DNA from: Kaistia hirudinis
Lineage (GTDB): Bacteria; Pseudomonadota; Alphaproteobacteria; Rhizobiales; Kaistiaceae
Direction: 5' to 3'
Length of the DNA stretch: 64,000 nucleotides
Assembly (NCBI RefSeq): GCF_014196455.1
Contig: NZ_JACIDS010000006.1
Location: 248,001-312,000, forward strand
This document shows, piece after piece, positions 26,124 to 38,056 of this stretch; positions within the stretch are counted from its first letter, which is position 1; each line of letters starts with the position of its first letter. Position numbers and translations under genes: made by a program. The notes under the pieces were generated by a model. The model saw only the letters and a list, made by a program, of their open reading frames with translations, was not told the origin of the DNA and made no database searches.

Positions 26124-27158
26124 GTGAGCATTCGCGAGCTGGCGCAGCATCTGAATATCTCGATCGGGACGGTGTCGCGGGCGCTGAACGGGCGCTCCGA
26201 CGTCAATCCCGAGACGCGCAAGCGCGTGTTCGAGGCGGCTGCGAAGTTCGGCTATGTCCCGAACCAGTCCGGCCGCAGCCTCCGCCAGGGCACGACCAAC
26301 GCCATCGGCTTCATGATCGAGATGAACAGCGAGACCAGCCTGCATGGCGATACGTTCTTCATGAGCGTCTTCGCCGGCGTGCAGTCGGTGTTCAAGGCGC
26401 ATCACCTCGATCTCGTCGTGCTGCTCTGTCCCTTCGACGACGACCCCTATGAGCATCTGCGCCGCGTCGTGTCGCGCCGCTTCGTCGATGGGCTGTTCAT
26501 CTCGGCGACGCAGCGGCACGACCAGCGGATCGACTATCTGATCGAGCGCGAGATCCCGTTCATGGCGCTTGGCCGCAGCCTGTCGGGCGGCTCGCATCCC
26601 TGGATCGATCTCGATTTCGAGGGCGTCGCCACCGCCGCCGTCGATCGGCTGGTGGCGCGCGGCCACCGCCGCATCGGGCTCGTCAAGCCGGCGAGCGAAC
26701 TCAATCTCGGCTATGTCTTCGCCGAGGCCTATCACGCGGCGCTCGTCCGCCACGGCATTCGCCCGGATCCCGATCTCGTGGTGCGCGCCGACCAGACCAG
26801 CGAGGAGGGGGGCTATGGCGCGATGGGCCGCCTGCTGGCCCTGGATGAGCGGCCGAGCGCGGTGATGCTCGTCAACGAGATCATGGCGATCGGCGCCTAT
26901 CGCCGCCTGCACGACGCCGGCCTGCAGGCCGGCCGCGACGTGGCCGTGATCGGGTTCCGCCAGTCGCCGCAGGCGCGCTTCCTGTCGCCGACGCTGACCT
27001 GCTTCGATGTCTCCCTCTTCGATCTCGGCTGCCGCCTCGCCACGGGGCTGCTCGCCACCATGCCAGCCTATCGCGACCTCTATCCCGTCGGCCTCGTACA
27101 GGACATCTGGCCGATGACGCTCGTGCCGGGCGAGAGCGACCCGCCGCTTTTGGTGTGA
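26124..27158 (+). CDS. LacI-family transcriptional regulator (344 aa)
   Basis: The probable repressor of the divergent importer operon. The N-terminal HTH is SIRELAQHLNISIGTVSRALNGRSDVNPETRKRV without an N-terminal leader. A periplasmic-binding-protein-like effector domain (about 60-330) follows, with NAIGFMIEMN, RRFVDGLFISAT, GHRRIGLVKP, and RPSAVMLVNEIMAIGAYRRLHDAGL. The start is a GTG at 26124 with GAGGGG upstream. The effector is presumably the transported sugar or a derivative. Confidence 0.92.
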   Translation: MSIRELAQHLNISIGTVSRALNGRSDVNPETRKRVFEAAAKFGYVPNQSGRSLRQGTTNAIGFMIEMNSETSLHGDTFFMSVFAGVQSVFKAHHLDLVVLLCPFDDDPYEHLRRVVSRRFVDGLFISATQRHDQRIDYLIEREIPFMALGRSLSGGSHPWIDLDFEGVATAAVDRLVARGHRRIGLVKPASELNLGYVFAEAYHAALVRHGIRPDPDLVVRADQTSEEGGYGAMGRLLALDERPSAVMLVNEIMAIGAYRRLHDAGLQAGRDVAVIGFRQSPQARFLSPTLTCFDVSLFDLGCRLATGLLATMPAYRDLYPVGLVQDIWPMTLVPGESDPPLLV

Positions 27159-27195
27159 TGCGGATAACCCCGCGCCGCGGGACGCGCGAATCTTG

Positions 27196-27207
27196 TGGAA
27201 CGTTCCA
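27196..27207. promoter_or_regulatory. LacI operator O1, TGGAACGTTCCA
   Basis: A perfect 12-base palindrome in the gap between the two lacI genes. It is identical to the sites at 27393 and 40519. The centre-to-centre distance to the 27393 site is 197 bases, which would allow looping. Confidence 0.75.
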
Positions 27208-27362
27208 ATAATTTGCGCATCGTCCGCCTCCGCTCGAGACGACTGGTTTCCGAGTTGGCGACAGGGTCCGCGGGAGAATTCCGCGATATTTCAATATATT
27301 GTCTGACTTTCCGGCTTCGGGTGTGACTCGACCTCCTTCCTGAGTCCCGGCCCAGAGGGTGC

Positions 27363-27391
27363 TTGACGGCACGGTGAGCCGGGTCTATTCA
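27363..27391 (+). promoter_or_regulatory. Promoter of the second lacI catabolic cluster
   Basis: TTGACG (27363-27368), a 17-base spacer, TATTCA (27386-27391). The palindromic operator begins 2 bases after it, as expected for steric repression. Confidence 0.65.
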
Positions 27392-27392
27392 C

Positions 27393-27404
27393 TGGAACGT
27401 TCCA
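27393..27404. promoter_or_regulatory. LacI operator O2, TGGAACGTTCCA
   Basis: A perfect palindrome immediately downstream of the -10 of the cluster promoter and 22 bases before the lacI start codon. It probably gives autoregulation of this lacI gene. Confidence 0.8.
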
Positions 27405-27426
27405 ATTCAGAGAGCCTCCAGGGCCG

Positions 27427-29477
<2,051 letters not shown>

Positions 29478-29593
29478 CGCTGGCGGCGAAGCCGGCGGGA
29501 GAAGGGTCAGTGAATTCTCCGGGTGGGGTCGCAGTCCCCCAGCCGGACCCGAGGTCCGGCCTCTCTTTGCGGGAGAGGTGAAAGAGCAAGAGC
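29478..29593. repeat. Intergenic palindromic element (RIME-like)
   Basis: The gap carries GCCGGACC-cga-GGTCCGGC (29542-29560, perfect 8-bp stem) and CCTCTC..GAGAGG (29560-29578). Similar CTCTCCC/GGGAGAG palindromes occur at 34852 and 38105. No gene or promoter is seen in it. Confidence 0.5.
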
Positions 29594-31186
29594 ATGAAAT
29601 CCAAAGTCATCACGGCCGATGCGGCCGCCGCCCTCATTCCCGACGATGCCGTCGTCACCGTCTCCTCGGCGAGTGCGCTCGGCTGTCCCGACGCCACGCT
29701 GGCGGCGATCGGCCGGCATTTCGAAGCGAGCGGCCATCCGACCAATCTGACGATGCTGCATCCGATCGCAGCCGGCGACATGTATGGCGTCAAGGGCATC
29801 GACCATATCGCCAAGCCCGGCCTGCTCGGGCGCATCCTCGCCGGCTCCTATCCCTCGGGTCCGTCGACCGCCGAGCCGCCGGCGATCTGGAAGATGCTCG
29901 GCGACAATCTGATCCCGGCCTACAACATCCCCTCGGGCATTCTGTTCGACATGCATCGCGAGGCCGCCGCCAAGCGCCCCGGCGTCATCACCAAGGTCGG
30001 CCTCGACACCTTCGCCGATCCACGCCGCCAGGGCTGCGCGATGAACGAAGCCGCCGCCACCGACCCGGTGGTGGAACTGATCGATTTCCGCGGCGAGGAA
30101 TGGCTGTTCTTCCCGTCGATCGTGCCGAATGTCGCGATCATCCGCGCCACGACGGCGGATGAGCGCGGCAATCTCTCCTTCGAGCATGAAGGCGCCTATC
30201 TCGGCCCGCTCGATCAGGCGCTGGCGGTGCGCAACAATGGCGGCATCGTCATCGCGCAGGTGAAGCGCCTCACGCAGGCCGGCACTCTGAAGCCGCTCAA
30301 CGTGCATGTGCCGGGCATCCTCGTCGACCATATCGTGGTCGCGCCGGACCAGTGGCAGACCTGCCAGACGCCGTATGAGCCCGCCATCTCCGGCGAGATC
30401 TCGCGGCCGCTGTCGAGCTTCGAGACGCCCGCCTTCGACATCGCCAAGGTCATCGCGCGCCGCGTGGCGCTCGAACTCAGAGAGGGCTGGGCGGTCAATA
30501 TCGGCTTCGGCATCTCGGCCAATGTGCCGCGCATCCTCATCGAGGAAGGCCGGCATGGCGACGTGACGTGGATGATCGAGCAGGGCGCGGTCGGCGGCGT
30601 TCCGCTGCTCGATTTCCAGTTCGGCTGCGCCTCGAATGCCGAGGCGATCGTGCCGAGCCCGCATCAGTTCGTCTATTTCCAGGGCGGCGGCTTCGACTGC
30701 TCGCTGCTCTCCTTCCTGCAGATCGACCAGTCCGGCTCGGTCAATGTCTCGCGCCTTTCCGCCCGTCCGCATGTGACGGCGGGTGCCGGCGGCTTCGTCG
30801 ACATCACGGCGCGGGCGAAGCGCATCGTCTTCTCCGGCTATTTCAATGCCGGCGCGAAGTTCGAGATCGTGGACGGCACCGTCCGCACGCTCAAGGAAGG
30901 CAAGGTCAAGAAGCTCGTGCCCGAGGTCGAGCATGTCTCCTTCTCCGGCCGCCGTGCGGTCGAGCAGGGCCAGGAGATCCTCTATGTCACCGAGCGCTGC
31001 GTGATGCGGCTGACGCGCGAAGGCGTGATGGTCGTCGAGATCGCGCCGGGCTTCGATCTGGAGCGCGACATCCTCGGCCAGGCGGATTTCCCGCTGCTGG
31101 TCGCGGGTGATCTCAAGGTCACGCCGGACCGGCTCTACCATGCCGCGCCGATCGGCCTTCATCTCGCGGGAGGCCTCCATGGCTGA
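29594..31186 (+). CDS. Acyl-CoA:carboxylate CoA-transferase, propionate/acetate CoA-transferase type (530 aa)
   Basis: A fused alpha-beta CoA-transferase of the YdiF/PCT family (full length). It moves CoA from a donor such as acetyl-CoA to an acid through a glutamyl-CoA intermediate. The nucleophile is Glu329 in MIEQGAVGGVP, the family's ExGxxGG site. Earlier come the N-terminal VITADAAAALIPDDAVVTV and the GSYPSGP loop, and later FQFGCASNAEAIVPSPHQFVYFQGGG. In context it would activate the acid made by the aldehyde dehydrogenase. The start ATG follows a GAGAGGTGAAAGAG sequence. Confidence 0.93.
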   Translation: MKSKVITADAAAALIPDDAVVTVSSASALGCPDATLAAIGRHFEASGHPTNLTMLHPIAAGDMYGVKGIDHIAKPGLLGRILAGSYPSGPSTAEPPAIWKMLGDNLIPAYNIPSGILFDMHREAAAKRPGVITKVGLDTFADPRRQGCAMNEAAATDPVVELIDFRGEEWLFFPSIVPNVAIIRATTADERGNLSFEHEGAYLGPLDQALAVRNNGGIVIAQVKRLTQAGTLKPLNVHVPGILVDHIVVAPDQWQTCQTPYEPAISGEISRPLSSFETPAFDIAKVIARRVALELREGWAVNIGFGISANVPRILIEEGRHGDVTWMIEQGAVGGVPLLDFQFGCASNAEAIVPSPHQFVYFQGGGFDCSLLSFLQIDQSGSVNVSRLSARPHVTAGAGGFVDITARAKRIVFSGYFNAGAKFEIVDGTVRTLKEGKVKKLVPEVEHVSFSGRRAVEQGQEILYVTERCVMRLTREGVMVVEIAPGFDLERDILGQADFPLLVAGDLKVTPDRLYHAAPIGLHLAGGLHG

Positions 31187-31970
31187 GTCCGCAGGCGAGG
31201 CCCGCGTGCAGGGCCGCATCGAAGGTCATGTCGCCATCCTGACGCTGGACCGTCCGGCCAAGCTCAATGCGCTCGACCAGGCGATGATGGCCGGCATCGA
31301 GGCCTGGGTGGATGAAGTCGAGGCGAACCGCGAGGTCCGCGCCGCGATCATCACCGGCGCGGGCGAGAAGGTCTTTTCCGCCGGCGGCGACATCGCCGCC
31401 TGGGCCGGGCTCGACCCGCTCACCTTCATGCGCGACTGGATCCGCAAGGGGCACCGCGTCTTCGACCGGCTCGCGCGCCTGCGCCAGCCTTTGATCGCGG
31501 TCGTCAACGGTCATGCCTTCGGCGGCGGGCTCGAACTCGCCGCCACCGCCGATCTCATCATTCTGGAGGAGCACGGCCGGATCGGGCTGCCGGAGACCGG
31601 GCTCGGCATGGTCCCGGGCTGGTCGGGCACGCAGCGCCTGGTGCGCCGGTTCGGTCCGCGCATCATCCGCCGCATGGTGCTGGCCGGCGAGATGTTTCCG
31701 GCCGAGAGCGCGCTGGCGCATGGGCTGGTCGACCAGGTGGTGCCGAAGGGCGAGGGACTCACGGCCGGGATCAAGCTCGCCGAGGCGATCGCGGCCCGCG
31801 GCCCGATCGCGGTGCAGCTCTCCAAGCAGCTGATCAACGCCGCCGAGGGCGAGGAGGAGGCTTTCGCCATCGAGGCGGTCGCCGGTGCGCTCGTCGCTTA
31901 TTCCGATGATCTGAAGGAGGGCGCTGCCAGCTTCCGCGAGAAGCGCACGCCCCGTTTCGAGGACAGATGA
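31179..31970 (+). CDS. Enoyl-CoA hydratase/isomerase (crotonase) family protein (263 aa)
   Basis: A crotonase-fold enzyme that acts on a CoA ester. The oxyanion hole comes from VFSAGGDI (65-72) and GHAFGGGLEL (111-120). Both hydratase glutamates are kept: Glu119 in GGGLEL and Glu139 in LPETGLGMVPG. This favours true hydration over the isomerase-only branch. The start at 31179 overlaps the CoA-transferase stop by 8 bases, with GGGAGG upstream, so the two are tightly coupled. It ends 1 base before the aldehyde dehydrogenase start. Confidence 0.94.
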   Translation: MAESAGEARVQGRIEGHVAILTLDRPAKLNALDQAMMAGIEAWVDEVEANREVRAAIITGAGEKVFSAGGDIAAWAGLDPLTFMRDWIRKGHRVFDRLARLRQPLIAVVNGHAFGGGLELAATADLIILEEHGRIGLPETGLGMVPGWSGTQRLVRRFGPRIIRRMVLAGEMFPAESALAHGLVDQVVPKGEGLTAGIKLAEAIAARGPIAVQLSKQLINAAEGEEEAFAIEAVAGALVAYSDDLKEGAASFREKRTPRFEDR

Positions 31971-31971
31971 C

Positions 31972-33486
31972 ATGACGCTGCATATCGATCCGGCCTCGCT
32001 TGCCGAGGCCAAGGGCGGTCCGAAGCGCTGGCAGATGCTGATTGACGGCAAGTGGACCGACGGCGCCGTCGGTCTTGAGGGTGAGCGCGTCTCGCCGGGC
32101 CATGGCGTGCTCGTCAGCCGCTATGCCTTCGGCTCGCAGGCCGACGTCGAGCGGGCCGTGACCGCTGCCCGCCGCGCCTTCCATCGCGGCCCCTGGCCGA
32201 AGATGAAGGCGAGCGAGCGCGCCGCGGTGCTCTTGAAGACCGCCGACCTGATCGACGCGCGCCGCGAGGAGATCGCCCGTCTCGACGCGATCGAGAGCGG
32301 CAAGCCGATCCGCCAGGCCCGCGGCGAGATCGAGGGCGCGGCCGATATCTGGCGCTATGCCGCCTCGCTTGCCCGCACGCTGCACGGCGAGAGCTACGCC
32401 AATCTCGGCGAATCCATGCTCGGCGTGGTGCTGCGCGAGCCGATCGGCGTCGTCTCGATCATCACGCCGTGGAACTTCCCGTTCCTGATCGTGGCGCAGA
32501 AGCTGCCCTTCGCGCTCGCCGCCGGCTGCACCGCCGTCGTCAAGCCGAGCGAGCTCACCTCCGCCTCGACCGTGCTGCTCGGCGAACTGCTGATGGAAGC
32601 GGGCCTGCCGGAGGGCGTCTGCAACATCGTGCTCGGCACCGGACCCGAGGTCGGCGCGCATATGGTGTCGCATCCGAGCGTCGACATGGTGTCGTTCACC
32701 GGCTCGACCCGGGTCGGCAAGGCGACGGTCGCTGCGGCTGCCGCGACTCTCAAGAAGGTGTCGATGGAGCTCGGCGGCAAGAATGCGCAGGTCGTGTTCC
32801 CCGATGCCGACATTCCCGCGGCCGTCGATGCGGCGGTGTTCGGCGCCTTCTTCAATGGCGGCGAGTGCTGCAATGCCGGCAGCCGGCTGATCGTGCACAA
32901 GGACATCGCGGCGGATTTCCTCGCCGCCTTCGCCGAGCGCGCCAAGCGGGTGCGCGTCGGTGATCCGCTGGATGAGCGCACCGATGTCGGCGCGATCATC
33001 ACGGCGGCGCATCTGCAGAAGATCGAGAACTTCGTCGGCGACGCCTCTGCCGACGGCGCCCATGTCCTCATGGGGGGCAGCGGCATCGAGTCCGGCGCCG
33101 GCCAGTATATGGCGCCGACCGTCGTTGCCGGCGTGAAGCCCGAAATGACGATCGCGCGGGAGGAAGTGTTCGGGCCGGTGCTCTCCGTGCTCGAATTCTC
33201 CCGCACCGAAGAGGCGATCCGTCTGGTCGAGGAAACGGACTACGGCCTCTCCGCCGGAGTGTGGAGCCGCGACATCGATACCGCCGTCGGAGTCGCCCGT
33301 TCGGTGCGCACCGGCACCGTCTGGGTCAACACCTTCATGGACGGATATCCCGAGCTTCCCTTCGGCGGAATGAAGCAATCGGGACTGGGTAGAGAACTCG
33401 GAAAAAATGCGGTAGAGGATTATTCGGAGGTCAAAACAATTCAGTTTCATCGCGGCCCACGCACCGCCTGGTGGGTGGGAAACTGA
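31972..33486 (+). CDS. NAD(P)-dependent aldehyde dehydrogenase (504 aa)
   Basis: It oxidises an aldehyde to an acid. The NAD-binding signature has [30 protein letters not shown] and FTGSTRVGK. The general base Glu266 is in SMELGGKN, and the catalytic Cys300 is in [10 protein letters not shown]. The C-terminal EVFGPVLSV and [15 protein letters not shown] are conserved. It belongs to the broad-substrate (betaine/gamma-aminobutyraldehyde-like) class; the substrate is unknown. It follows the crotonase gene directly and precedes the importer. Confidence 0.95.
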   Translation: MTLHIDPASLAEAKGGPKRWQMLIDGKWTDGAVGLEGERVSPGHGVLVSRYAFGSQADVERAVTAARRAFHRGPWPKMKASERAAVLLKTADLIDARREEIARLDAIESGKPIRQARGEIEGAADIWRYAASLARTLHGESYANLGESMLGVVLREPIGVVSIITPWNFPFLIVAQKLPFALAAGCTAVVKPSELTSASTVLLGELLMEAGLPEGVCNIVLGTGPEVGAHMVSHPSVDMVSFTGSTRVGKATVAAAAATLKKVSMELGGKNAQVVFPDADIPAAVDAAVFGAFFNGGECCNAGSRLIVHKDIAADFLAAFAERAKRVRVGDPLDERTDVGAIITAAHLQKIENFVGDASADGAHVLMGGSGIESGAGQYMAPTVVAGVKPEMTIAREEVFGPVLSVLEFSRTEEAIRLVEETDYGLSAGVWSRDIDTAVGVARSVRTGTVWVNTFMDGYPELPFGGMKQSGLGRELGKNAVEDYSEVKTIQFHRGPRTAWWVGN

Positions 33487-33539
33487 AGCAGTGGAGCGGC
33501 CGCCCGGAGGGCGGACGAGGTTCAATCGGGAGGTTTTCA

Positions 33540-34790
33540 ATGCGTAAGATACTGATGGCGTCCGCCATTCTGGCGGCGACGGCGCTTTCCGCCCATGCGG
33601 AGGACGTCAAGGAAGTCCAGATGCTGCATTGGTGGACGTCGGGCGGCGAGGCTGCCGCGCTGAACGTCCTCAAGCAGGACCTGGCCAAGGAGGGCTACAC
33701 CTGGAAGGACGTTCCGGTGGCCGGCGGCGGCGGCGACGCCGCGATGACCGCGCTCAAGGCCATGGTCGCGGCGGGCAACCCGCCGACCGCCTCGCAGATG
33801 CTCGGCTACACGGTCCTCGACTATGCCGAGGCCGGCAAGATGGGCGATTTGACCGAGACGGCCGTCGCCGAGGGCTGGGACAAGGCCGTCCCGGCGGCTC
33901 TGCAGAAGTTCTCCGTCTATAACGGCAAGTGGGTCGCGGCGCCGGTCAACGTTCACTCGGTGAACTGGCTCTGGATCAACAAGGCCGTGATGGACAAGAT
34001 CGGCGGCACCGAGCCCAAGAACTTCGACGAGTTCGTCGCGCTGCTCGACAAGGCCAAGGCGGCCGGCGTCACCCCGCTCGCGCTCGGCGGCCAGAACTGG
34101 CAGGAGGCGACGATGTTCGATTCGATCGTCCTCTCGACCGGCGGTCCGGAGTTCTACAAGAAGGCCTTCAACGACCTCGACGAGGACGCGCTGAAGTCCG
34201 ACACGATGAAGAAGTCCTTCGACAATCTCGCCAAGCTCAAGGACTATGTCGACCCGAACTTCTCGGGCCGCGACTGGAACCTTGCCACCGCCATGGTCAT
34301 CAAGGGCGATGCGCTGGTCCAGGTCATGGGTGACTGGGCGAAGGGTGAGTTCAAGGCGGCGAACAAGGAGCCGGGCGTCGACTTCCTCTGCTACCGCTTC
34401 CCGGGCACCGATGGTTCCGTGATCTACAATTCGGACATGTTCGGCATGTTCGACGTTCCGGAAAACCAGAAGGCCGCGCAGATCGCTCTGGCGAAGGCGA
34501 CGCTTTCGAAGAGCTTCCAGTCGGCCTTCAACGTCGTGAAGGGCTCGGTTCCGGCCCGTACCGACGTTCCGGATACGGCCTTCGACGCCTGCGGCAAGAA
34601 GGGCATCGCCGACCTCAAGGCGGCCAATGACGGCGGCACGCTGTTCGGCTCGCTGGCCCAGGGCTATGGCGCCCCGCCGGCCGTCGCCAATGCCTATAAG
34701 GACGTCGTCTCGAAGTTCGTCCACGGCCAGATCACGACCTCCGACGAGGCCGTGAACCAGCTGGTCCAGGCGATCAACGACGCGAAGTAA
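33540..34790 (+). CDS. Sugar ABC transporter substrate-binding protein, glucose type (416 aa)
   Basis: A family 1 extracellular binding protein. The signal peptide (residues 1-20, [18 protein letters not shown]) is followed by [24 protein letters not shown] and [28 protein letters not shown], which resemble the GtsA-type glucose/mannose-binding proteins of pseudomonads and rhizobia. The start at 33540 has a GGGAGG site 6 bases upstream. It is followed by a strong hairpin before the permease genes, a common way to keep binding protein in excess. Confidence 0.93.
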   Translation: MRKILMASAILAATALSAHAEDVKEVQMLHWWTSGGEAAALNVLKQDLAKEGYTWKDVPVAGGGGDAAMTALKAMVAAGNPPTASQMLGYTVLDYAEAGKMGDLTETAVAEGWDKAVPAALQKFSVYNGKWVAAPVNVHSVNWLWINKAVMDKIGGTEPKNFDEFVALLDKAKAAGVTPLALGGQNWQEATMFDSIVLSTGGPEFYKKAFNDLDEDALKSDTMKKSFDNLAKLKDYVDPNFSGRDWNLATAMVIKGDALVQVMGDWAKGEFKAANKEPGVDFLCYRFPGTDGSVIYNSDMFGMFDVPENQKAAQIALAKATLSKSFQSAFNVVKGSVPARTDVPDTAFDACGKKGIADLKAANDGGTLFGSLAQGYGAPPAVANAYKDVVSKFVHGQITTSDEAVNQLVQAINDAK

Positions 34791-34802
34791 GCGACGCATC
34801 AA

Positions 34803-34836
34803 TGCGGCTCCCTGCCCGTGCGGGGAGGGAGCCGCA
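34803..34836 (+). terminator. Hairpin after the binding-protein gene (partial terminator or mRNA stabiliser)
   Basis: A perfect 11-bp stem TGCGGCTCCCT / AGGGAGCCGCA (34803-34813 and 34826-34836) with an inner CCC-gtgc-GGG stem. It has no T-run. It lies 12 bases after the binding-protein stop, inside the operon. Confidence 0.6.
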
Positions 34837-34851
34837 CCTGCTGTTCCTTCA

Positions 34852-35003
34852 CCTCTCCCTGAGGGAGAGGTCGGCGCGCAGCGCCGGGTGAGGGTTTACG
34901 GGCTTGGCCGTCGATGCTCCCCTTCGAGCCCTTCCGGATGGTTCCCTAAACCCTCTCCCGCCGGCCTGCGGCCGTCGACCTCCCCCTCATGGGGAGGTGT
35001 AAC
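34852..35003. repeat. Intergenic palindromic element (RIME-like)
   Basis: CCTCTCCC-tga-GGGAGAGG (34852-34870) opens a segment that ends with ACCCTCTCCC and CCTCCCCctcatGGGGAGG. Such CTCTCCC-headed palindromes with GGGTGAGGG are typical intergenic repeats of rhizobia. The 264-base gap holds no gene. Confidence 0.55.
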
Positions 35004-35054
35004 AGGGCGCGTTCCGCGCCCAGCTTTCGAGTTGCGGCCCTCAGGGAGGCCTTC

Positions 35055-36008
35055 ATGACGTCGATCGTCACGGACAGGATGCAGACGCCGGAGCGCGCGA
35101 CACAGCGCAAGTCGCTCCGGGCGCGTCTCCAGGAATGGCTGCCGAAGATCGTGCTCGCGCCGAGCTTCGCCATCACGCTCTTCTTCGTCTATGGCTTCAT
35201 TCTCTGGACGATCTATTTGTCCTTCACGAAGTCCAAGGCGTTCCCGAGCTATACACTCACCGATGCGCGCGCCTATCAGCGGCTCTGGCGCTGGACCTTC
35301 GAGAGCAACCCGCCCTCGTCCTGGTACACTTCGATCACCAACATGGTGATCTTCGGCGTGCTCTACATCGTCTTCTGCCTGGCGATCGGTCTCTTCCTCG
35401 CGATCCTGCTCGACCAGAAGATCCGCGGCGAAGGCGTGCTGCGGCCGATCTATCTTTATCCGATGGCGCTCTCCTTCATCGTGACGGGCGTCGCGTGGAA
35501 ATGGTTCCTCGATCCGGGTCTCGGCCTCGAGCAGACCATGCACCAATGGGGCTGGACCTCGTTCCATTTCGACTGGATCAAGAACAAGGACTACGTGATC
35601 TACACCGTGGTCATCGCCGGCGTCTGGCAGGCCTCGGGCTTCATCATGGCGATGTTCCTCGCGGGGCTGCGCGGCATCGACAGCGAGATCATCAAGGCGT
35701 CGCAGATCGACGGCGCCTCGCCGATCCAGCTCTATCGCCGCATCATCATCCCGCTTCTGCGACCCGTCTTCCTGTCGGCACTGATCGTGCTCGCCCATAT
35801 GGCGATCAAGTCCTACGACCTCGTCGTCGCGCTGACGAGCGGCGGACCCGGCGGCTCTGCCTGGCTGCCGTCCAACTTCATGTACGAATACACCTTCAAG
35901 CGGAACGAGATGGCGGTCGGTTCGGCCAGCGCCGTGATCATGCTGGCGACCATGTCGGCGATCATCGTGCCCTATCTCTATTCCGAGCTCAGGGAGAAGA
36001 ACCGATGA
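35055..36008 (+). CDS. Sugar ABC transporter permease, GtsB/MalF-like (317 aa)
   Basis: A CUT1 membrane subunit with about six membrane segments, beginning VLAPSFAITLFFVYGFILWTIYLSF. The cytoplasmic EAA loop, which docks the ATPase, is EIIKASQIDGASPIQLYRRIIIPLLRP. The start ATG at 35055 follows GGGAGGCCTTC. It overlaps the second permease by 4 bases. Confidence 0.93.
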   Translation: MTSIVTDRMQTPERATQRKSLRARLQEWLPKIVLAPSFAITLFFVYGFILWTIYLSFTKSKAFPSYTLTDARAYQRLWRWTFESNPPSSWYTSITNMVIFGVLYIVFCLAIGLFLAILLDQKIRGEGVLRPIYLYPMALSFIVTGVAWKWFLDPGLGLEQTMHQWGWTSFHFDWIKNKDYVIYTVVIAGVWQASGFIMAMFLAGLRGIDSEIIKASQIDGASPIQLYRRIIIPLLRPVFLSALIVLAHMAIKSYDLVVALTSGGPGGSAWLPSNFMYEYTFKRNEMAVGSASAVIMLATMSAIIVPYLYSELREKNR

Positions 36009-36937
36009 GCGCCGCCACCGTGGGCGCCCGGCCGGCGGGTTCGCGCGTCCTGAACCGCATCGTCATCTACGGCCTGCTGCTCGTCTTCGCCCTCGTCTAC
36101 CTCATCCCCTTCTTTGTGATGCTGGTGACGTCGCTGAAGACCATGCCGGAAATCCAGAACGGCAATATGCTCGCCTTGCCGAAGGATCCGACGATCCAGC
36201 CCTGGATCAAGGCCTGGGGCGAGGCCTGCGTCGGCCTCACCTGCGAGGGCATCCACGGCTATTTCTGGAACTCGATCAAGATGGTGGTTCCCGCCGTCGC
36301 GATCTCGACCCTGCTCGGCGCGCTGAACGGCTATGTGCTGACGAAGTGGCGCTTCAAGGGCCACAAGCTGGTCTTCGGGCTGATGCTGTTCGCCTGCTTC
36401 ATCCCGTTCCAGTCGGTGCTGCTGCCGATGGCAACGGTGCTCGGCCAGTTCGGCCAGCTCGGCAAGGTCTTTACCAACGCCTTCGGCATGAATCTCGGTT
36501 TCGGCAACTCGACCGTGAACCTCGTCTTCGTGCACGTGGTCTACGGCCTCGGCTTCACGACCTTGTTCTTCCGCAACTATTATGAGGCCTTCCCGACCGA
36601 GCTCGTGAAGGCGGCCATGGTCGATGGCGCCGGCTTCTTCCAGATCTTCCGCCGCGTGCTGCTGCCGAACTCGCTGCCGATCATCGTCGTGACGGTGATC
36701 TACCAGTTCACCAATATCTGGAACGACTTCCTCTTCGCCTCGTCCTATGCCGGATCGGGCGACGTGATGCCGATGACGGTGGCGCTCAACAATGTGGTCA
36801 ATACGTCAACCGGCGTCGTCGAATACAATGTGAACATGGCGGCGGCGATGATCGCGGCCCTCCCAACCCTCCTCGTCTACATCCTCGCCGGCCGCTACTT
36901 CGTGCGCGGTCTGATGGCGGGCGCCGTCAAGGGATAG
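36005..36937 (+). CDS. Sugar ABC transporter permease, GtsC/MalG-like (310 aa)
   Basis: The second CUT1 membrane subunit, with about six segments (first IVIYGLLLVFALVYLIPFFVML). The EAA loop is ELVKAAMVDGAGFFQIFRRVLLPNSLP. An unusual insertion around residues 62-85 (WIKAWGEACVGLTCEGIHGYF) is shared with glucose-type permeases. It is translationally coupled to the first permease and 3 bases ahead of the ATPase gene. Confidence 0.93.
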   Translation: MSAATVGARPAGSRVLNRIVIYGLLLVFALVYLIPFFVMLVTSLKTMPEIQNGNMLALPKDPTIQPWIKAWGEACVGLTCEGIHGYFWNSIKMVVPAVAISTLLGALNGYVLTKWRFKGHKLVFGLMLFACFIPFQSVLLPMATVLGQFGQLGKVFTNAFGMNLGFGNSTVNLVFVHVVYGLGFTTLFFRNYYEAFPTELVKAAMVDGAGFFQIFRRVLLPNSLPIIVVTVIYQFTNIWNDFLFASSYAGSGDVMPMTVALNNVVNTSTGVVEYNVNMAAAMIAALPTLLVYILAGRYFVRGLMAGAVKG

Positions 36938-36940
36938 ATC

Positions 36941-38056
36941 ATGGCGTTTCTCGAAATCGATCGTCTCGTGAAGCGCTACGGCGCGACGGACATTCTGAAG
37001 GGCATCTCGCTCTCGGTGGAGGAAGGCGGGTTCCTGGTGCTGGTCGGGCCGTCCGGCTGCGGCAAGTCGACCCTGCTCTCCATGATCGCGGGTCTCGATT
37101 CCATCTCCGAAGGCGAGGTGCGGATCGCCGGCAAGCGCATGAACGAGCTGCACCCCTCGCAGCGCGACATCGCGATGGTGTTCCAGTCCTACGCGCTCTA
37201 TCCGAATATGAGCGTCGCCGAAAATATCGCCTTCGGCCTCGAAATGCGGAAGGTGCCGAAGGCCGAGCGCGACAAGGCGGTCGCCGAGGTCGCCGAAATC
37301 CTGCAGATGGGCCATCTCCTGAAGCGCAAGCCGAGCCAGCTCTCCGGCGGCCAGCGCCAGCGCGTCGCCATGGGCCGCGCCCTCGTGCGCAACCCGCAGG
37401 TCTTCCTGTTCGACGAGCCGCTCTCCAATCTCGATGCCAAGCTGCGCGTCGACATGCGCACCGAGATCAAGCGGCTGCACCAGCGCATGAAGACAACGAT
37501 CGTCTATGTGACGCATGACCAGATCGAGGCGATGACGCTCGCCACCCAGATCGCGGTGCTGCGCGACGGCGTCCTGCAGCAGTTCGGCACGCCGGCCGAG
37601 GTCTACAACAATCCGGCCAATGTCTTCGTGGCCGATTTCATGGGCTCGCCGTCCATGAACCTGATCCCCGCCGCGGTCCGCGCCGAGAACGGCAAGACCG
37701 TCGTGGCATTGCAGCGCGAGGGCGAAGGCGATCTGGTGCTCGATCCCGGCCAGGCCGGCGAGAAGCTCTCCGCCGTGCTCGGCAAGACGGTGCTGTTCGG
37801 AATTCGGCCCGAGGCGATTACCGACCATGACGGCGCGGATCGCAACGCCCGCACGCTGGTCGATGCCGAATGCCAGGTCGAGGTCGTGGAGCCGGCCGGC
37901 TCCGACACCTTCGTCGTGGCGCATCTCGGCGGCAAGCACGTGATCGCGCGCATGCGCTCCGACGTGCCGGTCCGCGCCGGCCATCGCGCGCCGTTCACCT
38001 TCAACATGGACAAGGCCGTGTTCTTCGACCCGCAGACCGAGCAGCGGGTGGCATGA
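36941..38056 (+). CDS. ABC transporter ATP-binding protein, UgpC/MsmK type (371 aa)
   Basis: The CUT1 ATPase. Walker A is GPSGCGKSTLL (about 38-48), the signature is LSGGQRQRVAMGRAL, Walker B is VFLFDEPLSNLDA, and the switch is YVTHDQIEAMTL. The C-terminal regulatory OB domain (FGIRPEAITDH) is present. It completes the importer with the binding protein and two permeases. Confidence 0.96.
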   Translation: MAFLEIDRLVKRYGATDILKGISLSVEEGGFLVLVGPSGCGKSTLLSMIAGLDSISEGEVRIAGKRMNELHPSQRDIAMVFQSYALYPNMSVAENIAFGLEMRKVPKAERDKAVAEVAEILQMGHLLKRKPSQLSGGQRQRVAMGRALVRNPQVFLFDEPLSNLDAKLRVDMRTEIKRLHQRMKTTIVYVTHDQIEAMTLATQIAVLRDGVLQQFGTPAEVYNNPANVFVADFMGSPSMNLIPAAVRAENGKTVVALQREGEGDLVLDPGQAGEKLSAVLGKTVLFGIRPEAITDHDGADRNARTLVDAECQVEVVEPAGSDTFVVAHLGGKHVIARMRSDVPVRAGHRAPFTFNMDKAVFFDPQTEQRVA

